Assembly: GCA_025345505.1 (NCBI GenBank)
Contig: JANVCC010000125.1
Location: 544,400 to 608,399, forward strand
DNA: 64,000 bases
Origin: Todiramphus chloris collaris
Lineage: Eukaryota > Chordata > Aves > Coraciiformes > Alcedinidae
Direction: 5' to 3'
Shown here in pieces: positions 1 to 12,757 of this stretch (positions within the stretch are counted from its first letter, which is position 1; every line of letters begins with the position of its first letter). The notes beneath the pieces were generated by a model, which saw only the letters and a program-made list of their open reading frames with translations, did no database searches and had not been told where the DNA came from. The translations under genes and the position numbers were made by a program.

Positions 1-1898
1 ATAGATATTTTTGTACTTCATCTATACCTGTCTGCCTGGTTTCGAAGCATCCGTATCTATATCCTTTTTGTGTTACTTATGCAAACAGAGAAGCTGGAAA
101 GCCAGGATGGTGAAGGTAAATAATATTTCCTTCAGATTATGTTACGTAAGAAGTCAGAGAAACAGTCATTTTTCCCCTCCACACTGAACATTTCTGTTCC
201 TTTTCAAAATATATGAGAACTGAACACTACCAGTAATATAACCCTCGTGGCAGTAGAACTTTCTTTCCCAGAGGTTGGAAAAATGTTGAGATTTGACATT
301 TGAGACACTGTGATCAAGCTGAGAGACCATTTGATTTCTGAGGGAGCAGAAATTCCATTTTCTCCAGTAACAAGTCCTAGATCCAAGGAATTATTATGAC
401 CTTAAGCAATTCCAGTTCTGTCACTGATGCTTGAATAATTCCATGTCCTTATTTCCCCTCCTGCCCTTTGATTATCTCACCTACTCAGAAGGTGAATCTG
501 GACTGCCCTGTATTATGTATTTGCACAATGCTTAGTGTAATCAAGTTCTTAAGACTCCTAGAATTACAATTTCACCTAAAATTTGAATGATAACAGCTCT
601 GACCATTTCTAGATATTAGAGCTCATAGTGATACAGAATGGAGGAGAAGCTTTGGCCTTGGCCATTGCCATCAGAGTTTAAATCAGAATTCAATTCTTCA
701 TTGAAAAATGTTTGTTTCATCCCTTTATTAAGATGAGGAAGTTGTTGGGAACTTGTATCACTCTCAGACCTGTCTGGGTAATAAAGCCTTCTCTTCTAGC
801 AATTACCATCTGTCACCTGAATGTTTTTGCTAGCAAAACAGGAAGATGAAATTTATTATGTGCAGTATCAGATGGCAGAGTACTGTGTTCTGCTCTGCGC
901 ATTCAGTTACTACATTTTTCCAAATACTTGAAAGACTCAGCTCTCACAGGAAGAAATAACAATCCTGTCCAAGTCTTCAGTAAAAAGAAGAAGAAAAAAA
1001 CCCAGCTCCATAGTGTTGAAGACTGCTGATTGACTGCTCTTCCTTCAACTTCATTGTTCGTTTTCAGGAAGAAGAGGTGTAATGCAGCTGTGCTCTGTGA
1101 GAGGGGAGGAAAGAAATGCTTAGGCATTAACCTGACACATAAAACATTGATTATTAGTTATTTTAAGTCTAAGACACCTCAAGGAAAGGATTAGACGTTA
1201 TATTAAGGTATTTGAATGGCATAACTAGTTATTTGAGTTCAGATACATACCGTAAGGCTGGACCGTTCTTACACATTATACAACATGGGTTGTGCTCAGC
1301 GAGCCCTTTTTCCCCTGCCTTTTTCTGCAGGAACCACTCTCGTAACCATACACTGCTAACAGAAGCCCACTGGTGGAGAACAAATGCTAATTAGGTGAAG
1401 CCTGGGGAGCTCAGATGCAATTCTTCCAGGGCTATATGTGTTCTCTTTGCTCTTGGTGTAGCCCATAGCTCCTTCTGCTAAGTGAAGGCTTTATCAGTAT
1501 TAACTCAATTTACTTCTGCAGAAGATTCGGCTTGCAGCTATCTCAGAGCCCTTGGCAGAAACCGTAGAGTTGGTCGTGCTCCTTTCACCTGCTCATTTAT
1601 ACAGCATAATTTAGTAAAATTTTTCCCACTATGAATCAGCAAGTGACTTTTCCTTATTTCGCACTTCTACACCACTCTTGGTCTTGTATGTGGTTTCTTT
1701 CTCACTGTGCTGTCACGTGATTCAGCTGTGTGCAGGATGCTGTAACAGAAAGAGTCGTGTTTTGAACCCTCTGAGCAGTGCTGAGCTACAGGTGGTCTCC
1801 TCAGGAAGCCGTAAAGATCCAAACTCTTTTCTTAAAGAGCAGAAGTTGGAAGATGTTCTTGGCAGAGTTTATGTCAACACAGAATCTCTCATAATAAC
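1..1898. other. Unique non-coding DNA
   Basis: This stretch shows no recognisable gene, RNA or transposon. It is moderately AT-rich with short homopurine patches, such as the A/G-rich run near 978-1000. The longest open frames are under 95 codons, lack any protein family signature and overlap on both strands. I see nothing functional. Confidence 0.5.
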
Positions 1899-1954
1899 AA
1901 GTGTACTCAGATCAAAATATCAGTGTAGTAAGTGTACTCAGATCAAAATATCAG
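1899..1954. repeat. 31-bp tandem duplication, about 1.8 copies
   Basis: Two adjacent copies of a 31-bp unit start at 1899 and 1930, both beginning AAGTGTACTCAGATC. The first 25 bases of each are identical and the second copy is cut short at 1954. It is a local tandem duplication in otherwise unique DNA, and the lack of divergence suggests it is recent. Confidence 0.9.
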
Positions 1955-4900
1955 CATGTTAGCTTAAAGTCTATATACCCAGTAAACAGACAAGAAACAA
2001 GCTACTGTAATAATAATAATGTCACCACATCTATATATTTACTTAAACATTCAGCGTGTTTTAAAATTCTGTGCTATAACTTCTTTTGGGAATCAAAAAG
2101 GACCATCTGCTTGGGAGGAAATCAATGCAGGATGGATTTACTTGGCATAAATTGATCCAAAATAGCTTCTCCAATTGAGACAAAAAACTTCCATGAAGTT
2201 TTCAATAAATGCCACTAAGCCCCCATCATCTCTCACGCAGGAGATTTCCATCCAAAGGAAGTGTTTAATCTCACGGATTTGTTTGTAGGATTAAAATGTA
2301 ATAAAAAATGGGCATATGTTTTCATGATAATAAAAGCAGGGGGGAAAAAAAGGGGGAAGACATCTGAAAAAGCTAACTTACTGGCTCTCATATCTTTTCT
2401 GTGGTTCCTTTGGTATGTTCCTACTCCTGTTGGCAAAGCTAAATATTAAAGCAGATCTAATGAGCAGGATGATATTAATGTATCAGGAAGGACCCACACT
2501 TGTCAGCAGCGAGGTGAATGTTTGTCCACTTCTGCAGGGAACAGACTTTTCAAAGAAAAAGAGTAACTCTTCAGTCTGCAGTTCCTGGATTTGCGCTGTC
2601 TTTGATCAGGTCAAAGGCTAGGAGAGGGGACTCATCAATGACAGGATATGATAGGTTTGCAAAGTCATCACTGGAAACTGTGGCCCTCATTATAAGAAAA
2701 AAGAAAACCTCTGCCGGGCAAATAGAAGATTTTCTGAGCTTTTAATTAAGTTATACAAACACCTCAATTAAAATAAAGGACTCAAAAGGAAGAATTTTCA
2801 TCCTTCGTTTCTAACTGTGCCAATTACAGGCCACATTCCGTTACTCATTTGACTTGTATCAGTGTTTTCTTATTCAGCTCAGTCATTAAATTCAGTGGGA
2901 CTACACAGCATGGCACTTCTCTGTCTGAACAAGGGTGATGTGCTTTGTCCCGTGGGCTCCTTTGCAGACCAGCAGGCTGATCTTCTGAAAGGGTAGCAGA
3001 ATTTACCATAGTAATTAACGAAAGACTGAGGTCAGAAACCTCAGCACAAGCAGAACTACCAGCTAAACTTGCTGCACTGGCCACACACACAACTCAGGAA
3101 GGGCTTTGGGAACAGCCAGTGGTATGTAAAGAGGGGAACAGCTTTACGTGTACCTAGAGCCTAGGACAGTAACTGAACCAAATCATCTACTAAAATTTTC
3201 ACTTGGTGAATTATTCTCATCTAGAGTCCTTAAAGAGTTCCTGGTGATGAACAAATCTCAGCGTCCCCATAGTCTGTGTGAGTGCAGAAAGTTGCTTTTA
3301 TTGAATTCTTGGCATGAACCACAGAACCCAGACGATTCACATATTAGGCAAGGAATTCAAACAGGAATTTGAGCTTTGCAAGAACACTTCTCCATGTCTG
3401 TAGGGCAAACTCTTCTTCATATGAGTGCTGCTAGAGGCTGTATCAACGCATAGGGAGGCACACTGTTAATATCTCTGTAAGGTGAACTGTGGTCATTTGA
3501 GCAGGTATTTCATATCTTTTGCTGCAGACATAACCAAATGCTTCAGATTGTTGATCTTGCAACTACAGAATTGTTTATTGATGTTCAGTGTGAAAAGAGC
3601 TGCTCCCAGGGTAGTGGCCTGCCACGTGTTCAGTGGAAATTCTTCCACTGTCTTTGGTCAGTGCTGAGTAAATGCAGTGCCTGGAAACAGCGGTGTTCTT
3701 AGCTACAGTGGGCTCAAGCTGTCGTTCTGACACGACACCACGGAAGGCAGATCAGGAAAAGAAGTATGCTTTATGAATATTGAGGTGATGTGAAGTTACA
3801 GGCTGATGTTATAGTCAGCAGACAGAAACACCTTCCTGCAGGTGATGGAGTCATCCTATCTAAGGTAGGAAAAAAGGAATTTTCTAGAAGTGTCTGTTTC
3901 TCTTCTAAGTTAGGAGAGCAGAGTGGTAGCTTTCAACAGTGGAAATTACTGAGATGGATCCTGCATTAATGCTGAAGGTGCTGTCAAGCAGCCAGGGCTA
4001 GCTGGCACAGGTGGCACAGTTGCCTGGCACGGGCAGAAGATGTGCTAACTTCCCCAAGGACATGAACTGTCTTTAACGTGCGTTAAAATAACAAAGCATT
4101 TAACAAAACCGTATCCAGAACTCATCCCAAAACTAGGAAGGGCAAACAAGTGCTGCACCTTTTGATAACTCTGGTGACTAAAGCTTCAATAATTCAACAT
4201 CTCTTGTAAAGGTAATGAACACGGGTCAGATGGTTTGATTCTTCCAACTACAGCGAAAGAAATGGGAATAGATTAGATTCCCATTCTGATTTGGTCAAGA
4301 AAGAAAATCTGATTACCCTGAGGACTTGCAGGGCCATTATTGAGTCATTAGTGGGTAGTCTTACATCGCAGTTCCACACGGAACGATGTGCTCTGGGTGA
4401 CCCACACCCCTAGTTTTGGAAAAGAAAGAAAAAATACAAATCAGGAAACTGATAGCATAAATGGGGGGAGGGAGTACCTTCTGTTTCCCTGCTTTAAATA
4501 ACCCCTCTTATGGATGGCAGTGTTTCAGAATAAAGTCAAAGTAAGGAAAAAGATAAAAATAGAAAAAAAGATATTAAAAAAAAAGTAGAAAAGAAACCTT
4601 CAAGCAATAACCCCCCTTGACAGAGAAAGAACAGTCTGACATCGAGAAAGAAAAAAAATAACAGACCTGACACTATCTTTTTTCTTAGTCAGTCTCCTTA
4701 CTTATATCTGGCTTTAAAAAGATTATTTTAATTACCTACCTCAGTTAATCTAAAATATATTAACACGGGAAGATTCATTCATGCCACATATTATCCATTC
4801 ATCTACTCTAAGTTTTCCCCTCCCTGTAATATCTCCCAAAAGATGCAGTGTAAATGGGTTCTTGGTAATAAAATCTTAAAAAAAAAAAAATTGTTTATGA

Positions 4901-6828
4901 GAATATTGTGAACAGATTATTTTTCAATTAAATTATATTTCCATTAGAAGAATATCTGTTGAATATTTTTCACCTTGGCTTTAATGCGCTCCATTTATTT
5001 ATTTAATGAAAATAGGGATGACAACGCATTCATTCTAAATTTTAGTTTTCAGAATGGAATTTTCTTTTCAGATTTCAGCAGAACCTGTAATTTCCTGTGC
5101 TGAGGGCTGTACAAACACACAGAGAGGAGATTGCTCTTGCTCTGATTAATTCATTATCTAAGAGATAAGCCAGACATAGGATACACCTACATGGGCTCTT
5201 GCCCTCTAAGCAGACATGAGCTCATTCCATTTGCATCCCAAGCAGATGGAAATTTTCTCTGCCTGTGCTGCACATCGACTGGAAGCTTTGTGAATACAAA
5301 TAGCACGGGGTTTAGTCCAGGCTACCGAGTGCCGCGGAAAGGTGGTGTAGCTTAACTTGGGCGTAGCGCTTCCTGCAGCATCTGCTTAAGAGTGTAGAAA
5401 AAGTAAGCTCTAAACTTTCTGAAGAAATATAACGCAGGTATCTGTGGGGAATGGAAGATGGGAATGTGGAAGAGGGCAGGGTGATTTCTGCAGATGGCAA
5501 GATAAAGGACAAGAGGAGGAATTTCTTGGGGAAGAAGCGAGTAGAACTGCAAATTGAAGTACAGTGCCCGGTCTAAGGCAGAATCAGTGTGCCTGAGTCT
5601 GCTAGACTTAAACATGACCAAGAGTCGTTTAATTCTTGGAGCAAGCATTTAACTGTCTAATAATTAGCTTTATTAACTCATCTGCTCACTTGTGTTCCTT
5701 CTGGAGTGAATGGAGAAAAGCAGACACCCCCAGACCGGTTACCTGCCCAATCATTTCGGACACTTAAATTATGATGGCCTGAATCATCCGTGGGCAATGC
5801 TTTTCTCCACACCCACTACTGAAAAAAAATACTGCCCTTCTCGTTTTGCAGTTGCAGAACTGTTTTCCCTTGACTTGGAATCGTTTGATGTTCCCTTGAA
5901 TTTGCAACATCTCTGCTCTGACCTGCAACTCATCACTCAGCTGCTACAGGACATTATTTCTGTTCTCCTTCAGTAACCTTATTTTCTGTATTTTTCCCCC
6001 CACTATTTTCTGCTGCTCTGCTCTGTAGATTCCCAGACACCAAGCACATCCATAAGGAGAAAAAAAAATAAAATAAAAAAAAAGAAAATCAAGTAAGAGT
6101 GGCGAGAAAAATAAAAGTGATTACGAATCCATTTTATACTCACCCTCACTCCAGACTGAAATTATCCTGTTCACTGAGGCACAAGTGGTGATTTTCCTAA
6201 CCTGATTTGGTCATTAAAAATCCTCTAGCTGCTTCAATACTTTCTCCCCGAGGCCCCTATCAGCACTCTCTTCTCCAGTGATTAGAACAGAGCCGATTGG
6301 CCTTCTGAACTTATTACAACCCTTTTTCTAATGATCTCATAATGACTGCAGACCTGAGCCCAGCAACCTGACAGATAATGATGTCAATTATGCAAACCAG
6401 AAATGAGAGCTTTGAATCTATCAGGGGGGGAGGGGGCAGGGAGGGAGGCTTATTTATAGTTTCACCGACTGTCATATTTCAAAATGCAAGTAAAAAGTTA
6501 ACAAAGCTGGGGTTGGGGAACACACAAAAAGGTGCTGTTCGCAGAGCCCTTGATGAATTTAAAAAATAGGGTTGGTCCTTCTTCCTTCCTTTCTTCTCTA
6601 AAGCATTTCTTCGGTTTTTTTGACTCTTGTACATCTGTAGTTCCTTTTGTTCTCCAGTGGAATTCCTATGGGAAATCCTAAGGCTTGTAGGCACCACAAC
6701 AGTCAGTGTAAGTGGATCTGCTTTTAATGACTTATTAGTAAAATCACTCTGTAATCATTTAACTCTGAAGACTTTTTAATAGATACGTATTCTATATACA
6801 CATTTACTATATACATACTATCTCATAC
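1955..6828. other. Unique AT-rich DNA with A-rich tracts
   Basis: No gene is recognised. Visible elements are an A-rich, G-interrupted tract at about 4545-4600, an A13 run at 4878-4890, another A-rich tract at about 6059-6090 and a G-rich run at 6424-6448. Open frames of 60-98 codons occur on both strands without family motifs or a credible exon structure. Confidence 0.5.
6424..6448 (+). other. G-quadruplex-type G-run
   Basis: Four runs of three or more G (G7, G5, G3, G3) separated by one or two bases lie at 6424-6445, followed by another GG. This satisfies the usual short-loop G-quadruplex pattern on the plus strand. It stands alone in AT-rich DNA and is not next to a recognisable promoter, so any role is unknown. 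Confidence 0.6.
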
Positions 6829-7180
6829 CTGAGAGGAGACCTTATTTGCTCTCTACAACTACTTAAAGGAGGTTGTACTGAGGTTGGTGTCATTCTCCCA
6901 AATTACTAATGATAGGATGAGAGGAAATGGCCTCAGTTTGCATCAGGGGAGGTTTAGATTGGATATTAGGAGGAAATTCTTTCCTGAGAGAGGGGTTGGG
7001 CAATGGAACAGGCTGCCCAGGGAGGGGGTGGAACCACCATCCCTGCAGGGGCTCAGGAAATGAGTAGGTGTAGCACTTGAGGCTGTGGTCTAGTGGTTAG
7101 GGAGGTGTTGGGGATCATCTTGATGATCCTAAAGGTCCTTTCCAACCATAATAATTTTACGATTCTGTGATTCTTCGATT
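6829..7180 (+). mobile_element. CR1 LINE, 5'-truncated 3' fragment
   Basis: This is the 3' end of a chicken-repeat-1 type non-LTR retrotransposon in plus orientation. It starts within the ORF2 carboxy-terminal coding region (GAGAGGAGACCTTATTTGCTC...), continues through the conserved 'gaacaggctgcccaggga' block and the 3' UTR 'gatgatcctaaaggtcctt', and ends in degenerate ATTCTGTG octamers with no poly(A). The reading frame carries stops and indels, so it is a dead copy. About 350 bp of the roughly 4.5 kb family length remain, which is typical of CR1. Confidence 0.95.
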
Positions 7181-9680
7181 AATAATAATTTTAAACTATT
7201 CTTTTATCATGGTCTAATGACAAAGGAAAGTTCCAAATTCCTTCTGGCTGGCAGCAGCATCTTCATCTCTGTGGCAAATTCCTTTATCATGTGACCAGTT
7301 ATGGATTAAAATAGGAGAAAGCGTTTAAGGCAAAACTAAGAGGCTTTCAGCTTTGAATAACCTGAAAGTTGTTCAGCTTTCTCGGAAAGTTCCTGAAATG
7401 TTGAGTGAGAGTGGTGCTCAGATGCACCAGATGTGCCATGGTGAAGCTCAGCTTGAGTTAGGACATCACGTCACGCATCCAGTGACAAAAGTGTAATCCA
7501 CGTCCTAGCTGGGTTTACTCTTTACTGGTCTGCATTGACCTAGTCCCAGTTATTCCCACCTTCCTGTGATCCCCAGGCAACTGTGACCTCCTCGCTCTTA
7601 ATTCCTCTGCTGTTTTGACAACTCCCAATGAGCTCTTCTGCTTTAGACCTGCAAGGTTCTGTTTTGCAGTTCTAAAATGTAAAAAGTTTTTATCAGAAGA
7701 GGAATCTGTGCCCGGTGTAGCTGAAGAAGTTGTAGTGTCAGTACATGTTGTGTGGCTGCTTAGTGGGAGAAATTGATGCCTGAGCCCTGCACAAAGAAAA
7801 CTGCAGTCTTGGAGATGCAAAGAAGTCAGTGCTATGGAGAGGGACAGTTGGGTGTTGGGAGTACAGAAGGGGGGATGTGCTTTGGAGCAGTCTTTCAGTA
7901 TAGGGCTGGACCTGGGAAATATGGGATTTACATGTTTGTTCCTGATTATGACCAGAAGGCCACAATCTTTCAAACTGCTATGCTAAATTGCCCTTTCTAA
8001 AATGCAGCAATAATACTGCAGCTGGTTCCAGGAGTGGGAATAAAAAGTGCCTGTAATCAATGCAAATAGATAGATAATATTCTGCAGGGCTGATCCAGCC
8101 CATAATGCAATTGGCAGTAGAGCTCCTATTGATTTCCATACCGTTAGCCCAAACCTCCCGTGGCAGGCGTTTGTATCTCAAATGATGATCCAAACGTTGT
8201 TATTTCTCTCACATCGTGAAGAAACAAATGGATGGATTTTTCAGAATCAGGTACTTTTCACGGGGCTTCAGGATCCAATAATTTGTAGTGAATCAGAAGT
8301 AGTCTTTATGTACTTTATTAGAACACATATTTGCAGATGAATATTTAAATGGTGTTATTTATAGCAGCACAGGAAATGCACTTGCAGTGATCTCAGTATG
8401 GAGAGAGATGGTGAGAAATCCTACGCAGGGGTAAACTCAGAAATCAGAATAGAAAGAAAAAAAGAAGAAAAAGTTATTGAACCATCCAACTGTGACATGA
8501 TCTCACTGTAAATGTCAGGTTTCTCTTTCCAGTGGTGATACCATGTCAGTTGGGTTGTATCCCAAAGGGTGACAGTTTCCATCACTGATACACGCCACTC
8601 TCACCCAAAGACTAGTGCTGGGGCTGGTCACATTTGTCCTTCCCATCTGCCCCATCATCTGACACTGAGCAGCACGTCCAACTCGAGTGCCTTCTTAGGG
8701 AGATGAGCACAATACAAAATATCCCCCCCAAACAGAGGGGGGAAATAAAAAACAGAGGGAGGAGATTAAATATGTGAACATTGAGCTTTGAAATGGTATT
8801 TCCATGCTTGCTTTGGTGGGCAGCTGCAGCCAGACCACCAGTCACGGCTCCGTCTCCATTACACTGTCAGTAAAATGGGAACTTAACATTTCTCTCTGTC
8901 TGTATCTTTCCTAGACATTAATGGATGTTGTAAATCTTGAGATAATTTCACCAAACTCATGGAGTTTTACATCTGTTGCCCACAAGTTCTCCATTAGTAA
9001 AACAGACAAGTAAAACGCAGTTCGTTCTTATGCTACGCAGCCTGTATGTATAGGAAGGTGGTAACAAGATACTCCTATCTAAAAGTATTTTCCTCACTGC
9101 TAGACCTCTTTAGACTAAGAGTATTCTTATTCCTTATTATATCTCTGTATTTGCCACATGTTTCATACTGTGATGCCTCCACCAAGACCTGGATACTTGC
9201 AGATGTCCTGGCATCAAGGAAGAGAATTTACCACTTAGAGGAAGCAGAAGAGGGACAGATGACAACTGAAGCACTGACTTTCAGAGCTAGACAAATAATG
9301 GGAGGTTGTAGATTTTGTGTGTATCTGCTTTTGTTAGTCACTATTTCCAAATGCAAAACTGATTTTTTTTTATGTGAATGTGCTACTTTTTTTTTTGTTT
9401 TGATACTTGCAGTTTGTGCTGAGATTATAGCCATGTTCTCAGTCTGAAACAACCAACTTCCTGCTCGTGTTTTTGTGCCTGCAGCCCCGCAGAGCACTGC
9501 TAAATGTTTTGTGCTCTTGTGGCACTTGTTCCTGTCTGATTTGCTCTTCGCTACCACTTCTTAGTGTTTCCCTGCAATAAGCACCATGACTCAGGAGGTG
9601 CTTGCTTGGGCTGCAGTGCTTGGGGTGTTAAAACCTCTTTAATTTCCGCGAGACAAACTACTCTTTTGTGGAGTGGTCCC
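7181..9680. other. Unique non-coding DNA
   Basis: No gene is recognised. A 152-codon minus frame (7515-7973) and a 133-codon plus frame (9046-9447) occur here, but neither has a family signature. The second owes part of its hydrophobic residues to T-rich tracts near 9364-9400. The minus frame overlaps open frames in other phases, as expected by chance in GC-balanced DNA. Confidence 0.5.
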
Positions 9681-9743
9681 ACTTTATAATACTTTATTTC
9701 AACTTTATAATACTTTATTTCAACTTTATAATACTTTATTTCA
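9681..9743. repeat. Minisatellite, 3 perfect copies of a 21-bp unit
   Basis: Three back-to-back identical 21-bp units start at 9681, 9702 and 9723, each beginning ACTTTATAATAC. All 63 bases match the unit exactly. There is no spacer between copies, so this is not a CRISPR-like arrangement. Perfect identity points to recent expansion or contraction. Confidence 0.95.
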
Positions 9744-10828
9744 GACACTCCAGTGCGGTGACAAGGTATGGCACATGCAATAAGTGGTGTAGCACTCCAA
9801 ACCCAAAGATGTTTAATTTACATCTTCTGTTTAATTGATTGTTTAATATTGGCACTTGTTGCTGAGGGGTATGTTGGAAGTAGAATTGACACTGAAGGCA
9901 ATAAGTGCAACCACAGATACATCTGTAATACCGATGCTTTCATTTTCTCTACGTGCAGTTACATCTCGTGTGATGGATGGACAGGAGAATTACTCTTTCT
10001 GTCTAAAGAAAAAGCTGTATAGCAATAGTTATTAAAGAGCAACAGGGGAAATAGCTCTCACATACTGAATGTGTTCAGCACTCTCATATAGATGGGGAAG
10101 AAAAGCAAAGTCTCACATACCAATGCTCCAGTTCAGGTCCTGTGCCCACTCTGCTTAATATTTTGTTTCCAGATGTAATAGCTTCTATTTTCCTTTCTTT
10201 TGAAAATTACAGAAAGTTATTAGTTTTCCTATAAGCCATAAATCCTATCAGCTTTAGCAACAGGCCTCTGAAGAAACCAGTTGATTATTTATTATTCTCT
10301 ATATGTCAAATAGTACAAGTCCAGGACTTCAAAGCCTACTGCGCTTGGCACTTTAGAAACGCACGTCGAAAGAAATGCGACCCTGAGGAGTTTGCAATGC
10401 AAAGATAAAACACCACAGCAGGCAGGTATGGCTGACTGAGGGTGAGAAGACAAGGTACCAAGATGACAGTCGTTACTGGTGCCAGAAGCAGCGGGCATGA
10501 CCCCCCAGCTGCCTGCCTGCTGTCAGGAGTTTCATGGAAACCCTTACAGAGACCAGAGGAGGAAGAAGAGTGAGGTGGCTGTTGGCTAGAAGTGTGGCAA
10601 AAAGACTAGTGGGAATACTGGGTTGTTATGGCATCTCATGGTTTGGCAGAGCCCTTGGGGATGGGGATAAGTAGTATTGTGCTCGTTTTCCTACAACCGT
10701 TCTTGGACAGATGGACTTTTCATGGCTTTGTTTTAATTGTCTCCCAGTAACAAGACAGCATTATTTATAAGGCACACGGGCTTTACAGATCTGCTTCCCT
10801 GAAATGTCTTCTTTGGCAGTCATAAAAA
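9744..10828. other. Unique non-coding DNA
   Basis: Nothing recognisable is seen between the minisatellite and the next CR1. Open frames are under 85 codons. Composition is mixed and there is no repeat longer than a few bases. Confidence 0.5.
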
Positions 10829-11370
10829 AGACTCAGCACTGGTCAGACCACGCTTTTGAGAACAGCGGTCGGTTTTGGTCTCTGCTAGGCAACAAAGATG
10901 CAGAGAGTCTGGAGAGGGTCCAGAGAAGGGCCACAGGATGATCAGAGGACTGGAAGACCTGCCATATGAAGAAAGGCTGAGAAAACTGGGTTTGTTCAGA
11001 CTGGTGAAGAGAAGGCTTAGGGGAGACCTTACTGCCATGTCCCAGGACAGAAAAGGTGGCTGCCAAGAAGATGGAGACTCCCTTTTACAAGGAGTCCCAT
11101 GGAAAGGACAAGGGGCAATGGGTACAAGTTAATCCTGGGCAGGTTCTGATTGGACTCCAGAAGAAGATTTTTCCCCATGAGAACAATGAGGTGTTGGAAT
11201 CATCTCCCAAGGGAAGTGGTGGATTTGCCTACACTGGACAGTTTTAAGACTCACCTTGACAGGCTGCTGGGCCAGCTCATTTCATACATGTATGTATTTA
11301 TAGTTTACCTTAAGAGGTTGGACTAGATCCCTGAGGTCCCTTCCAACGTGGAATTTAGTTATTCTATGAC
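10829..11370 (+). mobile_element. CR1 LINE, 5'-truncated, ~540 bp
   Basis: This plus-strand CR1 piece starts at the ORF2 block 'actcagcactggtcagacca' (family form: a call of the last RT/thumb segment). It continues through 'gaagaaaggctgagaaaactg' and 'aggggagaccttactgccatg', then a 3' UTR containing 'gaggttggactagatccctg' and a single terminal ATTCTATG-type octamer. Its 3' UTR wording differs from the 6.8 kb copy, indicating a different CR1 subfamily. Frameshifts split the ORF into several frames. Confidence 0.93.
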
Positions 11371-12515
11371 TTTATCAACAAAAAACCATGATCTCAGCCT
11401 AAAACTCATCAAGAGAGGATGTTTGGGCTGCATCTCTAGCAATGTGATATTATTAATCAAGAATTCGAATCCCTCTTTGAAATAAACCAGAACTTTGGGA
11501 TTTACCTAACTCAGGTTTACTCTTTGGGAAAAGTTTGCTTCCAGCAAAAGAAGTCATGGCTTGGTTTCCAGTCTTGCCATGTTCTTATTCAGCTTGTCAG
11601 GAAAAAAGCAGCATGGGAATACTTAGTGGAAAGCTTTCCTACCAGCTAATAGCAGCCTAGTTATGGCCTGGTGATTCACACTGATCTATTGAGAGGTCTT
11701 AGATCCTCTGTCAAGCTTCATTTACAGTGAAAATGAGCCAATGACTCTTGTCTATTTTCCTTCCCAGGCTATCAGAGCAGCCATCTCCTGACCATGTTTC
11801 CCATCCCTGGGGAAGGGCACAATTATGCTGATAATCACTTTCTTGATTCAGTCTGACATGCAATTTCACTTCTCCTCCAAATCAAACAAGTCCTTTTTTA
11901 AACACACTTCTTCCAAAACATGCTTAATTATTAGACCCCCTGCACAGAGACAGGCATTACCTGCCTAATCCGGGGGTTCATGAGTACACCACTGAACCAA
12001 TTAAAACAACAACAGAATAATTGATCCTCTGTAAGACGGCAGCGTAACTTTATCATTTCATTGTGCTGTCCCCTCCCTTTTCCATCTCTTTGTCTTTGGG
12101 AATTGCCTGTTTTAAATAGGAGATCCTCAAGGCAAGGACAACTCAGTTCCCACAAGTCTGTGAAGCATCTAGACAGCTGGAGTGGTAAAGGTAATAGCTA
12201 AGTAATAACAACTAATGAGCACTGCTGGTCTGGGAGTTTTACTGCCGTGCTAGCTTTAACAAACAGAAACAATTGCAAGTTGTTCTGCAGAAATGATTTT
12301 TGATAGGAAATTGTTTCTTTGACAGAAGGGACATTTTCATGGAACGGGACTGCTTTCTGTGGGGAAGGAAAAAAAAAAAACAGAACAGAACCAAAACCAA
12401 GCAGAACCTGTTCAGTTCCTAAAGAACTGAAGCCCAAAAAGCTCTCTGAAATTATTACATTTTCAATTGAAAGATTGTACACACACGGAGCCTATGTACC
12501 TGCACATGCACATAA
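11371..12515. other. Unique non-coding DNA
   Basis: No gene or transposon is recognised. There are a few polypurine and polypyrimidine runs (A12 at about 12369-12380), and no open frame longer than about 95 codons except those entering the adjacent microsatellite. Confidence 0.5.
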
Positions 12516-12757
12516 TTCTCTCTTTCTCCTCTCCTTTCCTTTCCTTTCCTTTCCTTTCTTCTTTCCTTTCCTTTCCTTTCCTTTCCTTTCCTTCCTCCCT
12601 TTTTCTTTTTTTCCTTTTTTCCTTTTTCCTTTTTCCTTTTTCCTTTTTCCTTTCTCCTTTCTCCTTTCTCCTTTCTCTTTTCTCCTTTCTCCTTTCTCCT
12701 TTTTCCTTTCCTCCCCTCCCCTTTTCTTTCCTCCCGTTTTGTCCCCTTTCCTTCCCA
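12516..12757. repeat. Compound pyrimidine microsatellite (CCTTT/CCTTTTT/CTCCTTT)
   Basis: About 240 bp are almost pure C/T on the plus strand. The array is phased: CCTTT pentamers (about 12531-12595), then T-rich CCTTTTT-type units (about 12610-12650), then CTCCTTT heptamers (about 12652-12700), then irregular C/T. Such mirror-like homopurine/homopyrimidine tracts can adopt triplex (H-DNA) structures in general. All open frames of 100-167 codons crossing it are artefacts of the repeat. Confidence 0.95.

Noticed and set aside
7515-7973. 152-codon minus-strand frame
   Set aside because: It has a serine/threonine/leucine-rich product without a recognisable domain, competing frames on the same DNA and no promoter or splice context. 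It is plausible as chance.
9046-9447. 133-codon plus-strand frame with hydrophobic segments
   Set aside because: Part of the hydrophobicity comes from T-rich tracts. No family motif or exon context was found, so I do not call a membrane protein.
9681-9743. CRISPR-like repeat array
   Set aside because: Repeats are contiguous with no spacers and the genome is a vertebrate, so this is a minisatellite.
11455-11480. TTCGAATCCC sequence as a tRNA T-arm
   Set aside because: No acceptor or anticodon arms can be formed around it.
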